Below, piece after piece: positions 8,993-20,800 of a DNA stretch of 64,000 bases. The stretch spans positions 868,001-932,000 of the forward strand of contig NZ_CP022187.1 of assembly GCF_003111645.1 (NCBI RefSeq), in the 5' to 3' direction. A model generated the notes under the pieces. The model did not search any database and was not told where the DNA came from. It worked only from the letters and a program-made list of their open reading frames with translations. The DNA comes from Parazoarcus communis. GTDB taxonomy: Bacteria > Pseudomonadota > Gammaproteobacteria > Burkholderiales > Rhodocyclaceae. A program made the translations under genes and the position numbers. The stretch's first letter is position 1. Each line of letters opens with the position of its first letter.

Positions 8993-11410
8993 ATGGCCGA
9001 TATTGCGCCTCTGTCCGCTGCCCAGCTGCGGGCCTGCTGCAGCCCCGATCAATTCTCCTTCGAGACCACCGCCACGCTCGATGACCATCCCGGCGATCTG
9101 GGACAGGCCCGGGCGATGGAGGCGCTTCAGTTCGGGCTCTCGATGGGGCATACCGATTATCACGTCTTCGTCCTCGGTGAAGCCGGCAGTGGCAAGCATG
9201 CCACCACCTTTCGCCTCCTGCGCGAGCGCGCGGCGACGGAGCCTGTGCCACCGGATCTGTGCTACCTCCACAATTTTGACGAACCGCTCCACCCGCGCCT
9301 GTTGACCTTGCCCGCCGGGCGGGGCACGGCCCTAAGGGCGGAGATGCAGACCTTCATCCGCGACCTGGGTCCCGCGATCGAGGGCGCGCTTGGCAGCGAC
9401 CCTCATACCGAGCGTATCGAGGCCTTGCAGGCAGCGCACAAGAGCCGCGAGGACACGGCCTTACGCGAGCTTGGGCAACAGTGCAACGCGGAAGGTATCT
9501 CGCTGCTGCAGACACCGGACGGTTTCGTGTTTGCGCCCTCGGCCGAAGAGGGGGTGATGGCCCCCGAAGTGTTCGACGCCTTGCCCGATAGCGAACGCGA
9601 GGCCATCGAGTCGCGCGTCGCTGAATGGAGCGACCGACTCGAGGATCTGCTCAATGAATTCCCCGGCTGGCGCAAGAGCCTGCGCGAGGCGCTGGTCCGG
9701 GCGGAAAACGAAGCCCTGACGCCTGCAGTATCGCACCTGATGCGCGACATGCGGGCGCGTCATGCCGACTTGCCGGAGGTGCTCGCCTTCTTCGATGCAG
9801 TGGTCAAGGATGTGCTCGACTACGCGGTGGATGGCATCGTCCTCGATGAGGACGACGATGACGCGGATACGGACGACAGCGGTCGCTTCAGCCGCTACCA
9901 GGTCAAGCTGCTGGTCGATCACTCCGCATCGACGGGTGCGCCGATCGTGTTCGAGAACAATCCGGGCTATGGAAACCTGATCGGCCGCGTCGAACACGTC
10001 GTGCAGCAAGGGGCGCAGGTCAGTCACTTCAATCTGATCCGGGCTGGTGCGCTGCACCGTGCGAACGGCGGCTATCTCGTCGTGGACGCCGAACGTCTGC
10101 TGACCCAGCCCTTTGCGTGGGAAGGACTCAAGCGCACCCTGCGCTCGAGCGAGATCCGCATCGAGCCACCTGCCGAGGCGCAGGGCTGGAGTGGATCGCT
10201 TACGCTCGAACCACAAGCCGTACCGTGTGGGCTGAAAGTGGTGATGATCGGCGACCGCGATCTGTACTACACCCTGATGGAGCACGACCCCGACTTCGCT
10301 GAGCTGTTCAAGGTTGCTGCGGACTTTGACGACGACCTGCCGCGCTCGCCGGAAAACGAGCAACAGTACGCCCGGCTTCTGGCGATGCTCGCGCGCAGTG
10401 CCAAGCTCTTGCCGCTGCATCGCAGTGCCGTTGCGCGCCTGGTGGAGGAGGGGGCCCGCATTGCCGAAGATGCGGCGCGGCTGTCCCTGCAGACCCGCCT
10501 TCTCGCCGACCTGATGCGCGAGGCGGATCACTTTGCCCGACTCGCTCAATGCGAGCGCGTCGAGCGCGGGCATATCGAGGCTGCGCTTGCAGCCCGGGCA
10601 CGGCGAAGCAACCGCTATCCGACGCGCGTCAGGGAGGCCATGCTTGATGGCACCACACTGATTGCCACAAGCGGCACCCGGGCAGGCCAGATCAACGGTC
10701 TCGTGGTGATCGAACTCGCCGGCGAGCGTTTCGGACATCCGATGAGAATCTCGGCAACGGTTCGGCTCGGTGAAGGTGATGTGGTCGATATCGAACGCGA
10801 AGCCGAACTGGGGGGTGCCATCCACTCCAAGGGCGTGCTGATCCTTTCGGCCTTCCTCGCGGCCCGCTATGCGCGCCATCAGCCGCTGTCGCTGTCTGCC
10901 AGCCTGGTGTTCGAGCAGTCGTATGCGCCGGTCGAGGGCGATTCCGCTTCCCTGGCCGAGTTGTGCGCCCTGCTGTCATCGCTTACCCAGTTGCCGATCG
11001 AGCAGCGCCTTGCGATCACCGGCTCGGTGAACCAGTTCGGTGAGGTCCAGGTGATCGGTGGCGTGAATGAAAAGATCGAAGGCTTCTTCGATCTGTGCTC
11101 CGCGCGAGGGCTTGATGGCACTCAGGGCGTGGTGATTCCAGCGGTCAGCGTGCGTCATCTGATGCTTCGCGAGGACGTGGTCGAGGCTGCCCGTGAGGGC
11201 CGTTTCCACATCTACCCCGTAAGCACGGTCGACGAAGCAATGGAAGTGCTCACCGGCGTTCCAGCAGGCGAGCCGGATTCCAAGGGCGTGATGCCGCGCG
11301 GTTCGCTCAATCACAAGGTTGCCAGCGTGCTTGCGGACATGACGGCAGCCCGCCATGCCTACGCCGATGGTGATGGCGACGGACGCCGCCGGCGCCGCGG
11401 CACGCACTGA
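8993..11410 (+). CDS. Lon-like ATP-dependent protease (AAA_32/LonB type)
   Basis: An 805-residue protein ending in an S16 (Lon) proteolytic domain. Ser651 lies in the EGDSAS motif and Lys694 in GGVNEK, 43 residues apart as in Lon, so the catalytic dyad is intact. The N-terminal ATPase part is the divergent AAA_32 type: its P-loop GEAGSGKH (62-69) has His where Ser or Thr normally follows the Lys, and the Walker B-like segment GGYLVVDAE lacks the usual Asp-Glu pair. An acidic stretch (~285-297) is inserted before the middle region. GGAG precedes the ATG by eight bases. Role is presumably protein quality control or regulated proteolysis; targets are unknown. Confidence 0.9.
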   Translation: MADIAPLSAAQLRACCSPDQFSFETTATLDDHPGDLGQARAMEALQFGLSMGHTDYHVFVLGEAGSGKHATTFRLLRERAATEPVPPDLCYLHNFDEPLHPRLLTLPAGRGTALRAEMQTFIRDLGPAIEGALGSDPHTERIEALQAAHKSREDTALRELGQQCNAEGISLLQTPDGFVFAPSAEEGVMAPEVFDALPDSEREAIESRVAEWSDRLEDLLNEFPGWRKSLREALVRAENEALTPAVSHLMRDMRARHADLPEVLAFFDAVVKDVLDYAVDGIVLDEDDDDADTDDSGRFSRYQVKLLVDHSASTGAPIVFENNPGYGNLIGRVEHVVQQGAQVSHFNLIRAGALHRANGGYLVVDAERLLTQPFAWEGLKRTLRSSEIRIEPPAEAQGWSGSLTLEPQAVPCGLKVVMIGDRDLYYTLMEHDPDFAELFKVAADFDDDLPRSPENEQQYARLLAMLARSAKLLPLHRSAVARLVEEGARIAEDAARLSLQTRLLADLMREADHFARLAQCERVERGHIEAALAARARRSNRYPTRVREAMLDGTTLIATSGTRAGQINGLVVIELAGERFGHPMRISATVRLGEGDVVDIEREAELGGAIHSKGVLILSAFLAARYARHQPLSLSASLVFEQSYAPVEGDSASLAELCALLSSLTQLPIEQRLAITGSVNQFGEVQVIGGVNEKIEGFFDLCSARGLDGTQGVVIPAVSVRHLMLREDVVEAAREGRFHIYPVSTVDEAMEVLTGVPAGEPDSKGVMPRGSLNHKVASVLADMTAARHAYADGDGDGRRRRRGTH

Positions 11411-11416
11411 CGGGAC

Positions 11417-11443
11417 GTGCCCCGGTCGGAGAGATCGGGGCAC
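11417..11443 (+). terminator. Possible terminator hairpin after the Lon-like gene
   Basis: GTGCCCCG (11417-11424) and CGGGGCAC (11436-11443) form a perfect 8-bp stem with an 11-base loop that may pair further. It lies seven bases after the stop codon. There is no T-run behind it, so it may stabilise the 3' end or act with Rho rather than as a classical intrinsic terminator. Confidence 0.45.
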
Positions 11444-11632
11444 AATCGGCGGTGTCCGTAGTGTGAGGCCAGGCAGGAGCTGAAAACGGCGCCAAGTCCC
11501 GTCGTAGCGCGCTGTGAGCGCGACGCGCGGGTTGCGACCAAGCCCGTGTGTGCAGTGTAAACCGTGCTTGCCAGGCCCGAGTAAGGCATCATGGCGCGCT
11601 TCGATTGCTTAACCGGCGCAAAAGGCGTTTCC

Positions 11633-12112
11633 ATGTACCCGATTCTTGATATTGACGCCCAGTTGTTGCTGGCCACCCTGTTTGCTGCAAAAAGAAAGCC
11701 GACCGAACTGGTCGGGATCGTGACCGCAGCCGAGTTGCTCGACTGCCCGATCAACTCCACCAACCTGTGGGCGGAGTCCTTTCGCCGCCTTGCCACGCAC
11801 GGCCTGATCGTTGCGGACGGCGAGCTCTACGCGCTGACCCCAGCGGCCCAGGCGATGGCAGAAGGTCTGCCGAAGAAGGCCGATATCTCGGAGCGTGTGT
11901 TCCTGGTCCGGGAGAAGCTTTCCGCCTATACGCCCGCCGAGAAGAGCCCCTCGATTCCCATGACCGGGGCGCAGTTCGACGAGGCGATTCGCGCTCACAA
12001 GGCCATTACGCGGCAGAGCGGCAAGAACCTGCTGATGCCAAAACCCAAGCTGGACGATGATCAGCGCCGTCCTGCACGCAGACCCTTCGGTGCCGGTCGA
12101 CGCCGGAGCTGA
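11633..12112 (+). CDS. Hypothetical protein, helical N-terminus and basic tail
   Basis: 159 residues from the ATG at 11633 (MYPILDIDAQLLL); an in-frame ATG at 11591 would add 14 residues, and neither start has a strong ribosome-binding site. The first ~90 residues read like a small helical, possibly winged-helix domain (TAAELLDCPI, SFRRLATHGLIV, YALTPAAQAMA), consistent with a DNA-binding-like fold. The C-terminus is rich in Arg and Lys (RRPARRPFGAGRRRS). I do not recognise the family. It converges with the haloacid dehalogenase gene across 63 bp. Confidence 0.65.
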   Translation: MYPILDIDAQLLLATLFAAKRKPTELVGIVTAAELLDCPINSTNLWAESFRRLATHGLIVADGELYALTPAAQAMAEGLPKKADISERVFLVREKLSAYTPAEKSPSIPMTGAQFDEAIRAHKAITRQSGKNLLMPKPKLDDDQRRPARRPFGAGRRRS

Positions 12113-12133
12113 GGCTCACGACTTCGTTGTCAG

Positions 12134-12158
12134 ATGCAGTGCCCTTCAGGGGCTGCAT
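12134..12158. terminator. Hairpin between convergent genes
   Basis: ATGCAG-T-GCCC, loop TTCA, GGGG-CTGCAT forms a near-perfect stem of about ten pairs between the converging genes ending at 12112 and 12176. It has no long T-run on either side. It could serve both transcripts as a weak or Rho-assisted terminator. Confidence 0.4.
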
Positions 12159-12175
12159 TGGATGGATCTTCAAGC

Positions 12176-12874
12176 TCAGGCGGGCTTCCAGCGCAGAACA
12201 ATCTGATCTGCGAGTTCAGTCAGCTCAGACGCAATAAGATCAGGCGCCGGAACCTCTGCTGCGGGCAGGATTGCATTATGCGGACGCGTAATGAGTGCCC
12301 CGCGCCAACCGGCGGCCTGTGCGCCAATCGTATCCCACAGGTGACAGGCAACAAGGCACAGCGCCGATGTGTCCGCACCCAGCTCCGACGCGACCAGCTG
12401 GTAGGTTTCCGGGGCCGGCTTGAACTTTCTGACCGACTCGACGCTGAACGAACGCTCGAAGAATGGCGCAATCCCAGCGCGCTCAAGCGCCGTGGGCGAC
12501 GATGCGCTTGCCGAGTTCGTCAGCGTTACCATCCGGAAGCCCGCATCGCGCAGCCGCGTGAGCGCAGGCGCGACGTCCGGATGGGCCGGCATCTCATTCA
12601 TTCTCGTCTTGAGCTCGCTGATGTCGGCGTCGGCAAGCGTCACGCCACGGGTGGCCGCCACCATGCTCAGGCTGCCCACTGCGAGCGCCCCGAAGGGGGT
12701 GTAGAGCCCCGAGAGCGTCATCGTCTGTGAGTACAGGATCAGTTGCGCAAACCACTCCCGCAGAACGAACGCGTCACCAAAGACACGTTCGAAAAGGGGC
12801 TCGAGCGTCGTGATGTCGAGAAGGGTCTCGTTTACGTCGAATACGATGATCGAAACCGGCAAGTCCTTGTCCAT
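12176..12874 (-). CDS. Haloacid dehalogenase type II family hydrolase
   Basis: 232 residues from the ATG at 12874, which is preceded by AAAGGA. It belongs to the HAD superfamily, type II (L-2-haloacid dehalogenase-like). Motif I is FDVNETLLD with nucleophile Asp13, motif II is the Thr/Ser of TLTNSAS, motif III is the Lys of KFKPAPE, and the motif IV region carries VACHLWDTIGAQAAG. L-2-haloacid dehalogenases release halide by hydrolysis of 2-haloalkanoates. The FDVNETLLD signature is shared by dehalogenases and uncharacterised relatives, so the physiological substrate is uncertain. Confidence 0.85.
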   Translation of the reverse strand: MDKDLPVSIIVFDVNETLLDITTLEPLFERVFGDAFVLREWFAQLILYSQTMTLSGLYTPFGALAVGSLSMVAATRGVTLADADISELKTRMNEMPAHPDVAPALTRLRDAGFRMVTLTNSASASSPTALERAGIAPFFERSFSVESVRKFKPAPETYQLVASELGADTSALCLVACHLWDTIGAQAAGWRGALITRPHNAILPAAEVPAPDLIASELTELADQIVLRWKPA

Positions 12875-13511
12875 GGAGCATCCTTTCTCGGCGCGCCTGC
12901 TGCCTTGTCTGTGCCTTGATGGCATGGCCTGGAGCGACAGGGCTGGTGAACGCGAAAGTTCATTCTAGTCCCGTACGCCACGGGGTGTGCCTGATCAGCC
13001 GTTCAGTCATGTCGCGGCAGAAGAGGCCGATCGCACAGCGGCCAAGGCCGCAGCCTGCCACGCGCGCGGTGGAGGAGTGCGTGGGAGATTGAAGGATCAC
13101 GCAGTGGCTCTGTCGGCAGGCATTGCGCCAGTCGTGCCGTGAGGGGCAGGGGAATACACGGGGGATCCTCGACTGCGATGGAACGCTTGTTGTCAGACCA
13201 CCGCAGTATTCGAACGTATGGCCCGCCTCATTCCGTTCCTGCGTGCGTGAGGACTGGCAAGGTCAGCGCAGGTCCTGTTGGGGCACGCTCCGATTGAACT
13301 GGTCGAAAAGCCGTACGAGCGCCGATTGACGCTAAAACAGGCTGGCTGTGCAAACTGAATGTCCCCGGGTTCTCTGAACATCTTCGTTGCGTCACAGCTT
13401 GAGGCTGCGGGATGTCTGGAGGCTCCGGCAATTTACCTCGTGCGGTCGCCGAACGACGGAAGGCGTAGGCATCTGGGCAATCCTGATGCTGACTTCGCAT
13501 CCCGCAAACGC
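12875..13511. other. Gene-free stretch downstream of the tRNA-Asn pair
   Basis: About 640 bp with no ORF I can match to a family; the short ORFs here lack ribosome-binding sites and have unconvincing amino-acid composition. It includes the upstream region of the haloacid dehalogenase gene at its left end. Its right end is the 3' side of the tRNA-Asn genes, a common integration site, so an eroded insertion is possible. I see no integrase remnant and no partial tRNA repeat. Confidence 0.5.
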
Positions 13512-13542
13512 AAAAATGCCACCCCGGAGGATGGCATTTTCG
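13512..13542 (-). terminator. Intrinsic terminator of the tRNA-Asn transcript
   Basis: AAAATGCCA and TGGCATTTT form a 9-bp stem around a CCCCGGAGGA-type loop. Read on the minus strand the T-run follows the stem. It starts about ten bases past the 3' end of the first tRNA-Asn gene, as expected for a stable-RNA terminator. Confidence 0.75.
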
Positions 13543-13551
13543 CTTTGCTTC

Positions 13552-13627
13552 TGGCTCCTCGACCTGGGCTCGAACCAGGGACCTACGGATTAACAGTCCG
13601 GCGCTCTACCAACTGAGCTATCGAGGA
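13552..13627 (-). tRNA. tRNA-Asn(GTT), distal copy
   Basis: 76 nt including an encoded CCA. The cloverleaf is complete: acceptor TCCTCGA/TCGAGGA, D-arm AGCTCAGTTGGTAGAGC, anticodon loop CTGTTAA with GTT, and T-loop GGTTCGAGCCC. The gene is identical to the copy at 13706-13781 and lies 78 bp downstream of it on the same strand, so both probably come from one transcript. Confidence 0.97.
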
Positions 13628-13705
13628 ATAAACTCTTGCTGCAACGTTCCTTGGGGGCTTCCCCTGCGGCTGCAAAAACTGTCTGCAACCGCTGCTGAAT
13701 TCTTC

Positions 13706-13781
13706 TGGCTCCTCGACCTGGGCTCGAACCAGGGACCTACGGATTAACAGTCCGGCGCTCTACCAACTGAGCTATCGAGGA
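13706..13781 (-). tRNA. tRNA-Asn(GTT), promoter-proximal copy
   Basis: 76 nt with encoded CCA and anticodon GTT; identical to the copy at 13552-13627. The four bases 3' of both genes also match (CTTC on the plus strand), which suggests a recent tandem duplication. A strong sigma-70 promoter lies just upstream (13794-13822). Confidence 0.97.
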
Positions 13782-13793
13782 ACAGAGGCGCGC

Positions 13794-13822
13794 ATTGTAG
13801 GCTGCGCCTTCTGGTTCGTCAA
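13794..13822 (-). promoter_or_regulatory. Sigma-70 promoter of the tRNA-Asn pair
   Basis: On the minus strand TTGACG (13822-13817), a 17-base spacer and TACAAT (13799-13794) match the consensus closely. The predicted start is close to the 5' end of the proximal tRNA-Asn. It separates tRNA transcription from the upstream aminotransferase gene. Confidence 0.75.
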
Positions 13823-13830
13823 GAAATAAA

Positions 13831-13848
13831 CTGCATTTTTTTATGCAG
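13831..13848 (-). terminator. Short hairpin after the aminotransferase gene
   Basis: CTGCAT and ATGCAG form a 6-bp stem around a T6 loop, 15 bases past the aminotransferase stop codon, with TTTATTTC following on the minus strand. It is a plausible but weak intrinsic terminator, placed just upstream of the tRNA-Asn promoter. Confidence 0.45.
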
Positions 13849-13862
13849 TCCGTCTCTCCTTC

Positions 13863-15068
13863 TTACTTCACGACTGCGGCGATGGCCTTGGCGACGTAAC
13901 CGATGTTCTTCGTGTTCAGTGCGGCCAGGCAGATACGACCGGTCGACACGGCGTAGATGCCGAAGTCGGTCTTGAGTTGCTCGACCTGTGCAGCAGTCAG
14001 CCCGGTGTAGGAGAACATGCCGCGCTGCTTGATGACAAAGGAGAAGTCCTGTGCCACACCAGCAGCCTTGAGCTGTTCGACCAGGCTGGTACGCATGTCG
14101 CGGATGCGGTCACGCATGCCGGCCAGTTCATCTTCCCACTGCTGACGCAGCTCGGGGGAGTTGAGCACCGCTGCAACCACGGCGCCACCATGGATCGGCG
14201 GGTTGGAGTAGTTGGTGCGGATGACGCGCTTGACCTGGGACAGCACGCGTGCGCTTTCTTCCTTGGCGGCGGTGATGATCGACAGTGCGCCCACACGCTC
14301 GCCGTAGAGCGAGAAGCTCTTGGAGAAGGAGCTGGAGACAAAGAACTGCAGCCCGCTGGCGGAGAAGGCGCGCACAGCGACGGCGTCGGCTTCGATGCCG
14401 TCGGCAAAGCCCTGGTAGGCCATGTCGAGGAAGGGGATCAGTCCGCGGCTGCGGCAGGCGTCAACCACATCGTTCCACTGGGCGTCGGAGAGATCGGCGC
14501 CGGTCGGGTTGTGGCAGCAGGCGTGGAGGATGATGATCGAACCGGCGGGCAGGCTGTTGAGCTTGGCCTTCATGCCTTCGAAATTCACGCCGCGGGTGGC
14601 TGCGTCGTAGTACGGATAGGTTTCGACCGGGAAGCCGGCGGATTCGAACAGGGCGCGGTGGTTTTCCCAGCTCGGGTCCGAAATGTACACCGTTGCACCC
14701 GGCTGCAGACGCTTCAGGTAGTCGGCGCCGACCTTGAGCGCGCCCGTGCCGCCAAGAGCCTCGATGGTCACGACCTGGCCGTTGGCGATGAGCTGCGAGT
14801 CCTTGCCGAGCAGCAGGTTCTGAACTGCAGTGTTGTAGGTGGCTGCGCCTTCGATGGGCTGATAGCCGCGCGGCGGCATCGCTTCCAGGCGGGTTTTTTC
14901 GGCCGCGCGAACGGCACCCAGCAGCGGAATCTTGCCGTTGTCGTCGTAATACACGCCGACGCCGAGGTTTACCTTCTCAGCACGCGTATCGGCATTGAAG
15001 GCCTCGTTGAGACCGAGGATCGGGTCGCGGGGTGCCATTTCGACGGCGGCGAAGATCGATGCAGACAT
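13863..15068 (-). CDS. Aspartate/aromatic amino acid aminotransferase (class I)
   Basis: A 401-residue PLP-dependent transaminase of the AspC/TyrB group (subclass Ia), interconverting aspartate or aromatic amino acids with 2-oxoglutarate. The PLP-binding Lys lies in SSSFSKSFSLYGERVG. HACCHNPTGADLS and the C-terminal FSYTGLTAAQVEQL/GRICLAALN blocks carry the conserved Asn and substrate-carboxylate Arg. Length fits exactly. AspC and TyrB cannot be separated by eye. It reads toward the tRNA-Asn genes and is divergent from uvrB. Confidence 0.92.
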   Translation of the reverse strand: MSASIFAAVEMAPRDPILGLNEAFNADTRAEKVNLGVGVYYDDNGKIPLLGAVRAAEKTRLEAMPPRGYQPIEGAATYNTAVQNLLLGKDSQLIANGQVVTIEALGGTGALKVGADYLKRLQPGATVYISDPSWENHRALFESAGFPVETYPYYDAATRGVNFEGMKAKLNSLPAGSIIILHACCHNPTGADLSDAQWNDVVDACRSRGLIPFLDMAYQGFADGIEADAVAVRAFSASGLQFFVSSSFSKSFSLYGERVGALSIITAAKEESARVLSQVKRVIRTNYSNPPIHGGAVVAAVLNSPELRQQWEDELAGMRDRIRDMRTSLVEQLKAAGVAQDFSFVIKQRGMFSYTGLTAAQVEQLKTDFGIYAVSTGRICLAALNTKNIGYVAKAIAAVVK

Positions 15069-15212
15069 GTTAGCTCCAGTAGCACTTGCGGTTCACGCCC
15101 GTCCGGCAGGGAAACTGGCCGTGCCTTGACGCGCGTTTTGGGAAATAATCGTTGTTTGCCCTAGCAGATGCCTCAAGTTCGGGCGTCGGCTGAAACAATC
15201 GGAAATTCTAGC

Positions 15213-17285
<2,073 letters not shown>

Positions 17286-17294
17286 AGGGAGAGC

Positions 17295-17762
17295 ATGAAG
17301 CGAATTCTTTTTGTATGTTCGGGAAACATCTGCCGTTCGCCCACAGCCGAGGGCATTGCCAGACACTTCATCGAAACATCCGGGCTCGAGTCCGACTTCG
17401 AGGTCGACTCGGCGGGCACGCAGGGCTATCACGCGGGCGAGCCGCCGGACCCGCGCGCCATGAAAGCCGCAGCGCAACGCGGCTACGATCTCTCGCCCCT
17501 GCGCGCGCGCAAACTCGAGATCACCGACTTCCAGCAATTCGATCTGCTGCTGGCAATGGACAGAGGGCATCTGGAGTACATGGAGCGCAACTGCCCTGAT
17601 GTGTATCAGCCAAAGCTTGCGCTGTTTCTCAAATTCGCACCCGAGCTGGGGGAGGAGGTGCCCGACCCTTACTATGGCGCAGTGAACGGCTTCGAGTTCG
17701 TTCTTGATCTGTGTGAGAAAGGCGTCGAACGGCTGCTGACTGGCGCGCTGGACAGGCGTTGA
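17295..17762 (+). CDS. Low-molecular-weight protein-tyrosine phosphatase
   Basis: A 155-residue cytoplasmic phosphatase with the P-loop CSGNICRS: nucleophile Cys8 and phosphate-binding Arg14. The general acid sits in VPDPYYG near residue 117. Bacterial members act on phosphotyrosine of polysaccharide-export kinases (Wzb/Wzc) or on phosphoarginine; no exopolysaccharide genes adjoin it here. It begins nine bases after uvrB with AGGGAGAG just before the ATG, so the two form a short operon closed by the hairpin at 17792-17827. Confidence 0.92.
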   Translation: MKRILFVCSGNICRSPTAEGIARHFIETSGLESDFEVDSAGTQGYHAGEPPDPRAMKAAAQRGYDLSPLRARKLEITDFQQFDLLLAMDRGHLEYMERNCPDVYQPKLALFLKFAPELGEEVPDPYYGAVNGFEFVLDLCEKGVERLLTGALDRR

Positions 17763-17791
17763 GCGCCCTGATTTCTTAGCTTCAAAACGAA

Positions 17792-17827
17792 AAAATGGCC
17801 GCCAGGGGATTCCCCTGACGGCCATTT
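17792..17827. terminator. Bidirectional intrinsic terminator between the phosphatase gene and rne
   Basis: AAATGGCCG-C-CAGGGG, loop ATT, CCCCTG-A-CGGCCATTT makes a stem of about 15 pairs with A-rich and T-rich flanks on both sides. It therefore serves the rightward uvrB operon and the leftward rne transcript. Confidence 0.9.
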
Positions 17828-17864
17828 CTTCATCATGCCGCCCGATCGGGCGGCATTGGCGTGC

Positions 17865-20800
17865 TTACTTCTGCGTTTCTACCTGCTGCAAGGGTTCTTC
17901 GACGATGACGACCGGAGCCCTGGGCTTGCGGCCGAGTTGCTGCGGCGCTTCCGGTGCGCCGTTGCCGAAGCTGACCTTCTTGTCCTGGCTGGTTTCGATC
18001 ATGACCAGGCCGGCGTCTTCAAGTACGCCTGCAAGGTCGATCGGTCCCAGCGCTGCAGGTGCCTGCGCGGATGCACTTGCTGCAACCGGAGCTGCTTCCT
18101 CGGCGTCATCGGCCGGGGGCTCGACTTCGGTTGCTGTGACGACGGCTTCAGCCTCGACGACAGCCGATGCTGCTTCAGGCTCGACCGCAGCCGGTGCAAC
18201 TTCGGCAACAATCGCTTCGACTGCTTCAGGGACTTCCGGCGAAGCCGTTTCCACTGCTGCAGCGGCATCCTCCACGGACGCTTCGACAGCGGCGGGGGCC
18301 TCGATCTCGGTCCTTGCCGGTTCGACAGCGGTCTCTTGTGCTTCGACCGGGCTGGCGACTTCGACGACCGGCTCAGCTGCAGCCGTCACGATCGCAGGCG
18401 TCTCAACTTCAGCAGAAGCAGCAGCGGGGGCTGTCTCGGTTGCAACTGCACGCACCGGCATTGGTGCCGGCTCGGCGTTGATCTGGACTTCGACCGGGCT
18501 TGCCGTTTCCGAAACCGCGACCGGCAGTTCTGCAGCCGCACCTTCAGCGCCTGCATCGCTCATCGTGGCCGCGGTAGCAGCCACAGCGGCGACAGCTGCG
18601 GTCGAGCTGTCAGAAGCGGCGCTGTCGCTGTCGGCAGTTGCCTGCTGATCGACCGTCTCCTGGTTCTCACCCGTGCGGCGGTCACGACGTCCCCTGCTGC
18701 GACGACGGCGCTTCTCGGGCACGCCTTCTTCGCCTGCCGGCGCGGTGGTCACGACCGCTTCTGCGACACCTGCCGCAACGATGGCTGCGTTATCGGCCAT
18801 CTGCTCGGCGCTCGCTTCTGCCGCCTTCGCGTTGTCGTCCTGACGCGGCTGACGCTGACGACCACGACCGCGGCTGCGGCCGCCTTCTTCAGAACGTTCG
18901 CCACGTTCGGTGCGCTCGCCACGTTCCTGACGTTCCTGCGCCTGACGCTGAGGCTTCTCGCGCTCAGTGCTCTCGGCCTTCTCGGCACGGGCGCCGTTGC
19001 GCGCGTTGCTGCCTTCGCCTTCGGTGCGCTCACCGCGCTGGCCGTCACGACGTCCGTTGCGACCGCCGCGGCGTTCGCCACCGCGCTCGCCACGGCCACG
19101 CGCTTCGCGCTTCGGCGTCGTTTCAGCGACAGGTGCCGGTGCGGATGCCGGGGTCGGCTCGCCGGTCAGCCAGCCGAGGAAGCGCGCAATCAATCCCTTG
19201 GCGGGTGCGGCAGCGGCTGCGACGGGGGCGGCTTCAGCACGCGGTGCGATGACCGGTGCCGGTTGCGCGGGCGAAATGCCCTTCACGGCAGCTTCCTGTC
19301 GCGCAGGCTTGTCGCCTTCCTTGGCGGGCATGCCGATTTCGGCTTCGGTCGGCTGGTGCACCATCTGGTAGCTGGCCAGCGCGATGTCTTCCTGGTTGAG
19401 CTGGTCGTGGCGCAGGCGGACGATTTCGTGTGCTGGCGTTTCCATGTGCCGGTTCGGCACAATGATCAGCTGAACCTTGTGGCGATACTCGATGCGTGCG
19501 ATATCGACCCGCTTCTCGTTGAGCAGGAAGGTAGCGACATCGACCGGCACCTGCAGGTGCACTGCGCCGGTGTTGTCCTTCATCGCCTCTTCTTCGAGGA
19601 TGCGGACGATGTGCAGCGCCGACGACTCGGTGCTGCGGATGTGTCCGGTGCCATTGCAGCGCGGGCAGGTGATGTAGCTGGTCTCGGCAAGCGCCGGACG
19701 CAGGCGCTGACGCGACAGCTCGAGCAGACCGAAACGACTGATCTTCCCGGTCTGAACGCGGGCGCGGTCGTGGCGAAGGGCGTCGCGCAGGCGATTCTCG
19801 ACCTCGCGCTGGTTCTTCTGCGACTCCATGTCGATGAAGTCGATGACGATCAGGCCGCCGAGGTCGCGCAGACGGAGCTGACGCGCGATTTCGTCTGCCG
19901 CTTCGAGGTTGGTGCGGAACGCGGTTTCCTCGATGTCGGCACCCTTGGTCGCACGACCCGAGTTGACGTCGATCGAGACCAGCGCTTCGGTGTGGTCGAT
20001 CACCACGGCACCGCCGGACGGCAGGCCGACCTGGCGCGAGTAGGCCGATTCGATCTGGTGTTCGATCTGGAAACGGGAGAACAGCGGAACGTCGTCGTTG
20101 TAACGCTTGATCCGGTTTACATTGCCCGGCATCACGTGAGCCATGAACTGGTGGGCCTGTTCATGGATCTCGTCGGTGTCGATCAGGATTTCGCCGATAT
20201 CGGGCTGGAAGTAGTCGCGGATGGCGCGAATCACCAGGCTGCCTTCCTGATAGATCAGGAATGCGCCGGTCTGTCCCTGCGCCGCGCCTTCGATGGCGGT
20301 CCACAGTTGCAGAAGGTAGTTGAGGTCCCACTGCAGTTCTTCGGCGCCGCGGCCAATGGCGGCGGTACGCGCAATCAGGCTCATGCCGGTGGGCACTTCG
20401 AGCTGATCCATGACCTCGCGCAACTCGGCGCGCTCGTCACCCTCGACGCGGCGCGATACGCCACCGCCACGGGGGTTGTTCGGCATCAGTACGAGGTAAC
20501 GGCCGGCCAGCGAGATATACGTGGTGAGGGCTGCACCCTTGTTGCCGCGCTCATCCTTCTCGACCTGAACAATCAGCTCCTGGCCTTCGCGCAGGGCTTC
20601 CTTGATGCTGGCCTTGCTGGCGTCGACGCCGGGCTGAAAATAGGAACGCGAGATTTCCTTGAAGGGCAGGAAGCCGTGCCGCTCAGCGCCATAATCAACA
20701 AAGGCGGCCTCGAGGCTGGGCTCGAGGCGAGTGATGACCGCCTTGTAGATATTGCTCTTGCGTTCTTCCTTGTTGGCCGATTCGATGTCGAGGTCGATCA

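Noticed and set aside
13552-13781. tRNA-Asn repeats as attachment sites of a mobile element
   Set aside because: Both copies are complete functional tRNAs in one transcript, 78 bp apart, with nothing between them. Tandem gene duplication explains them better.
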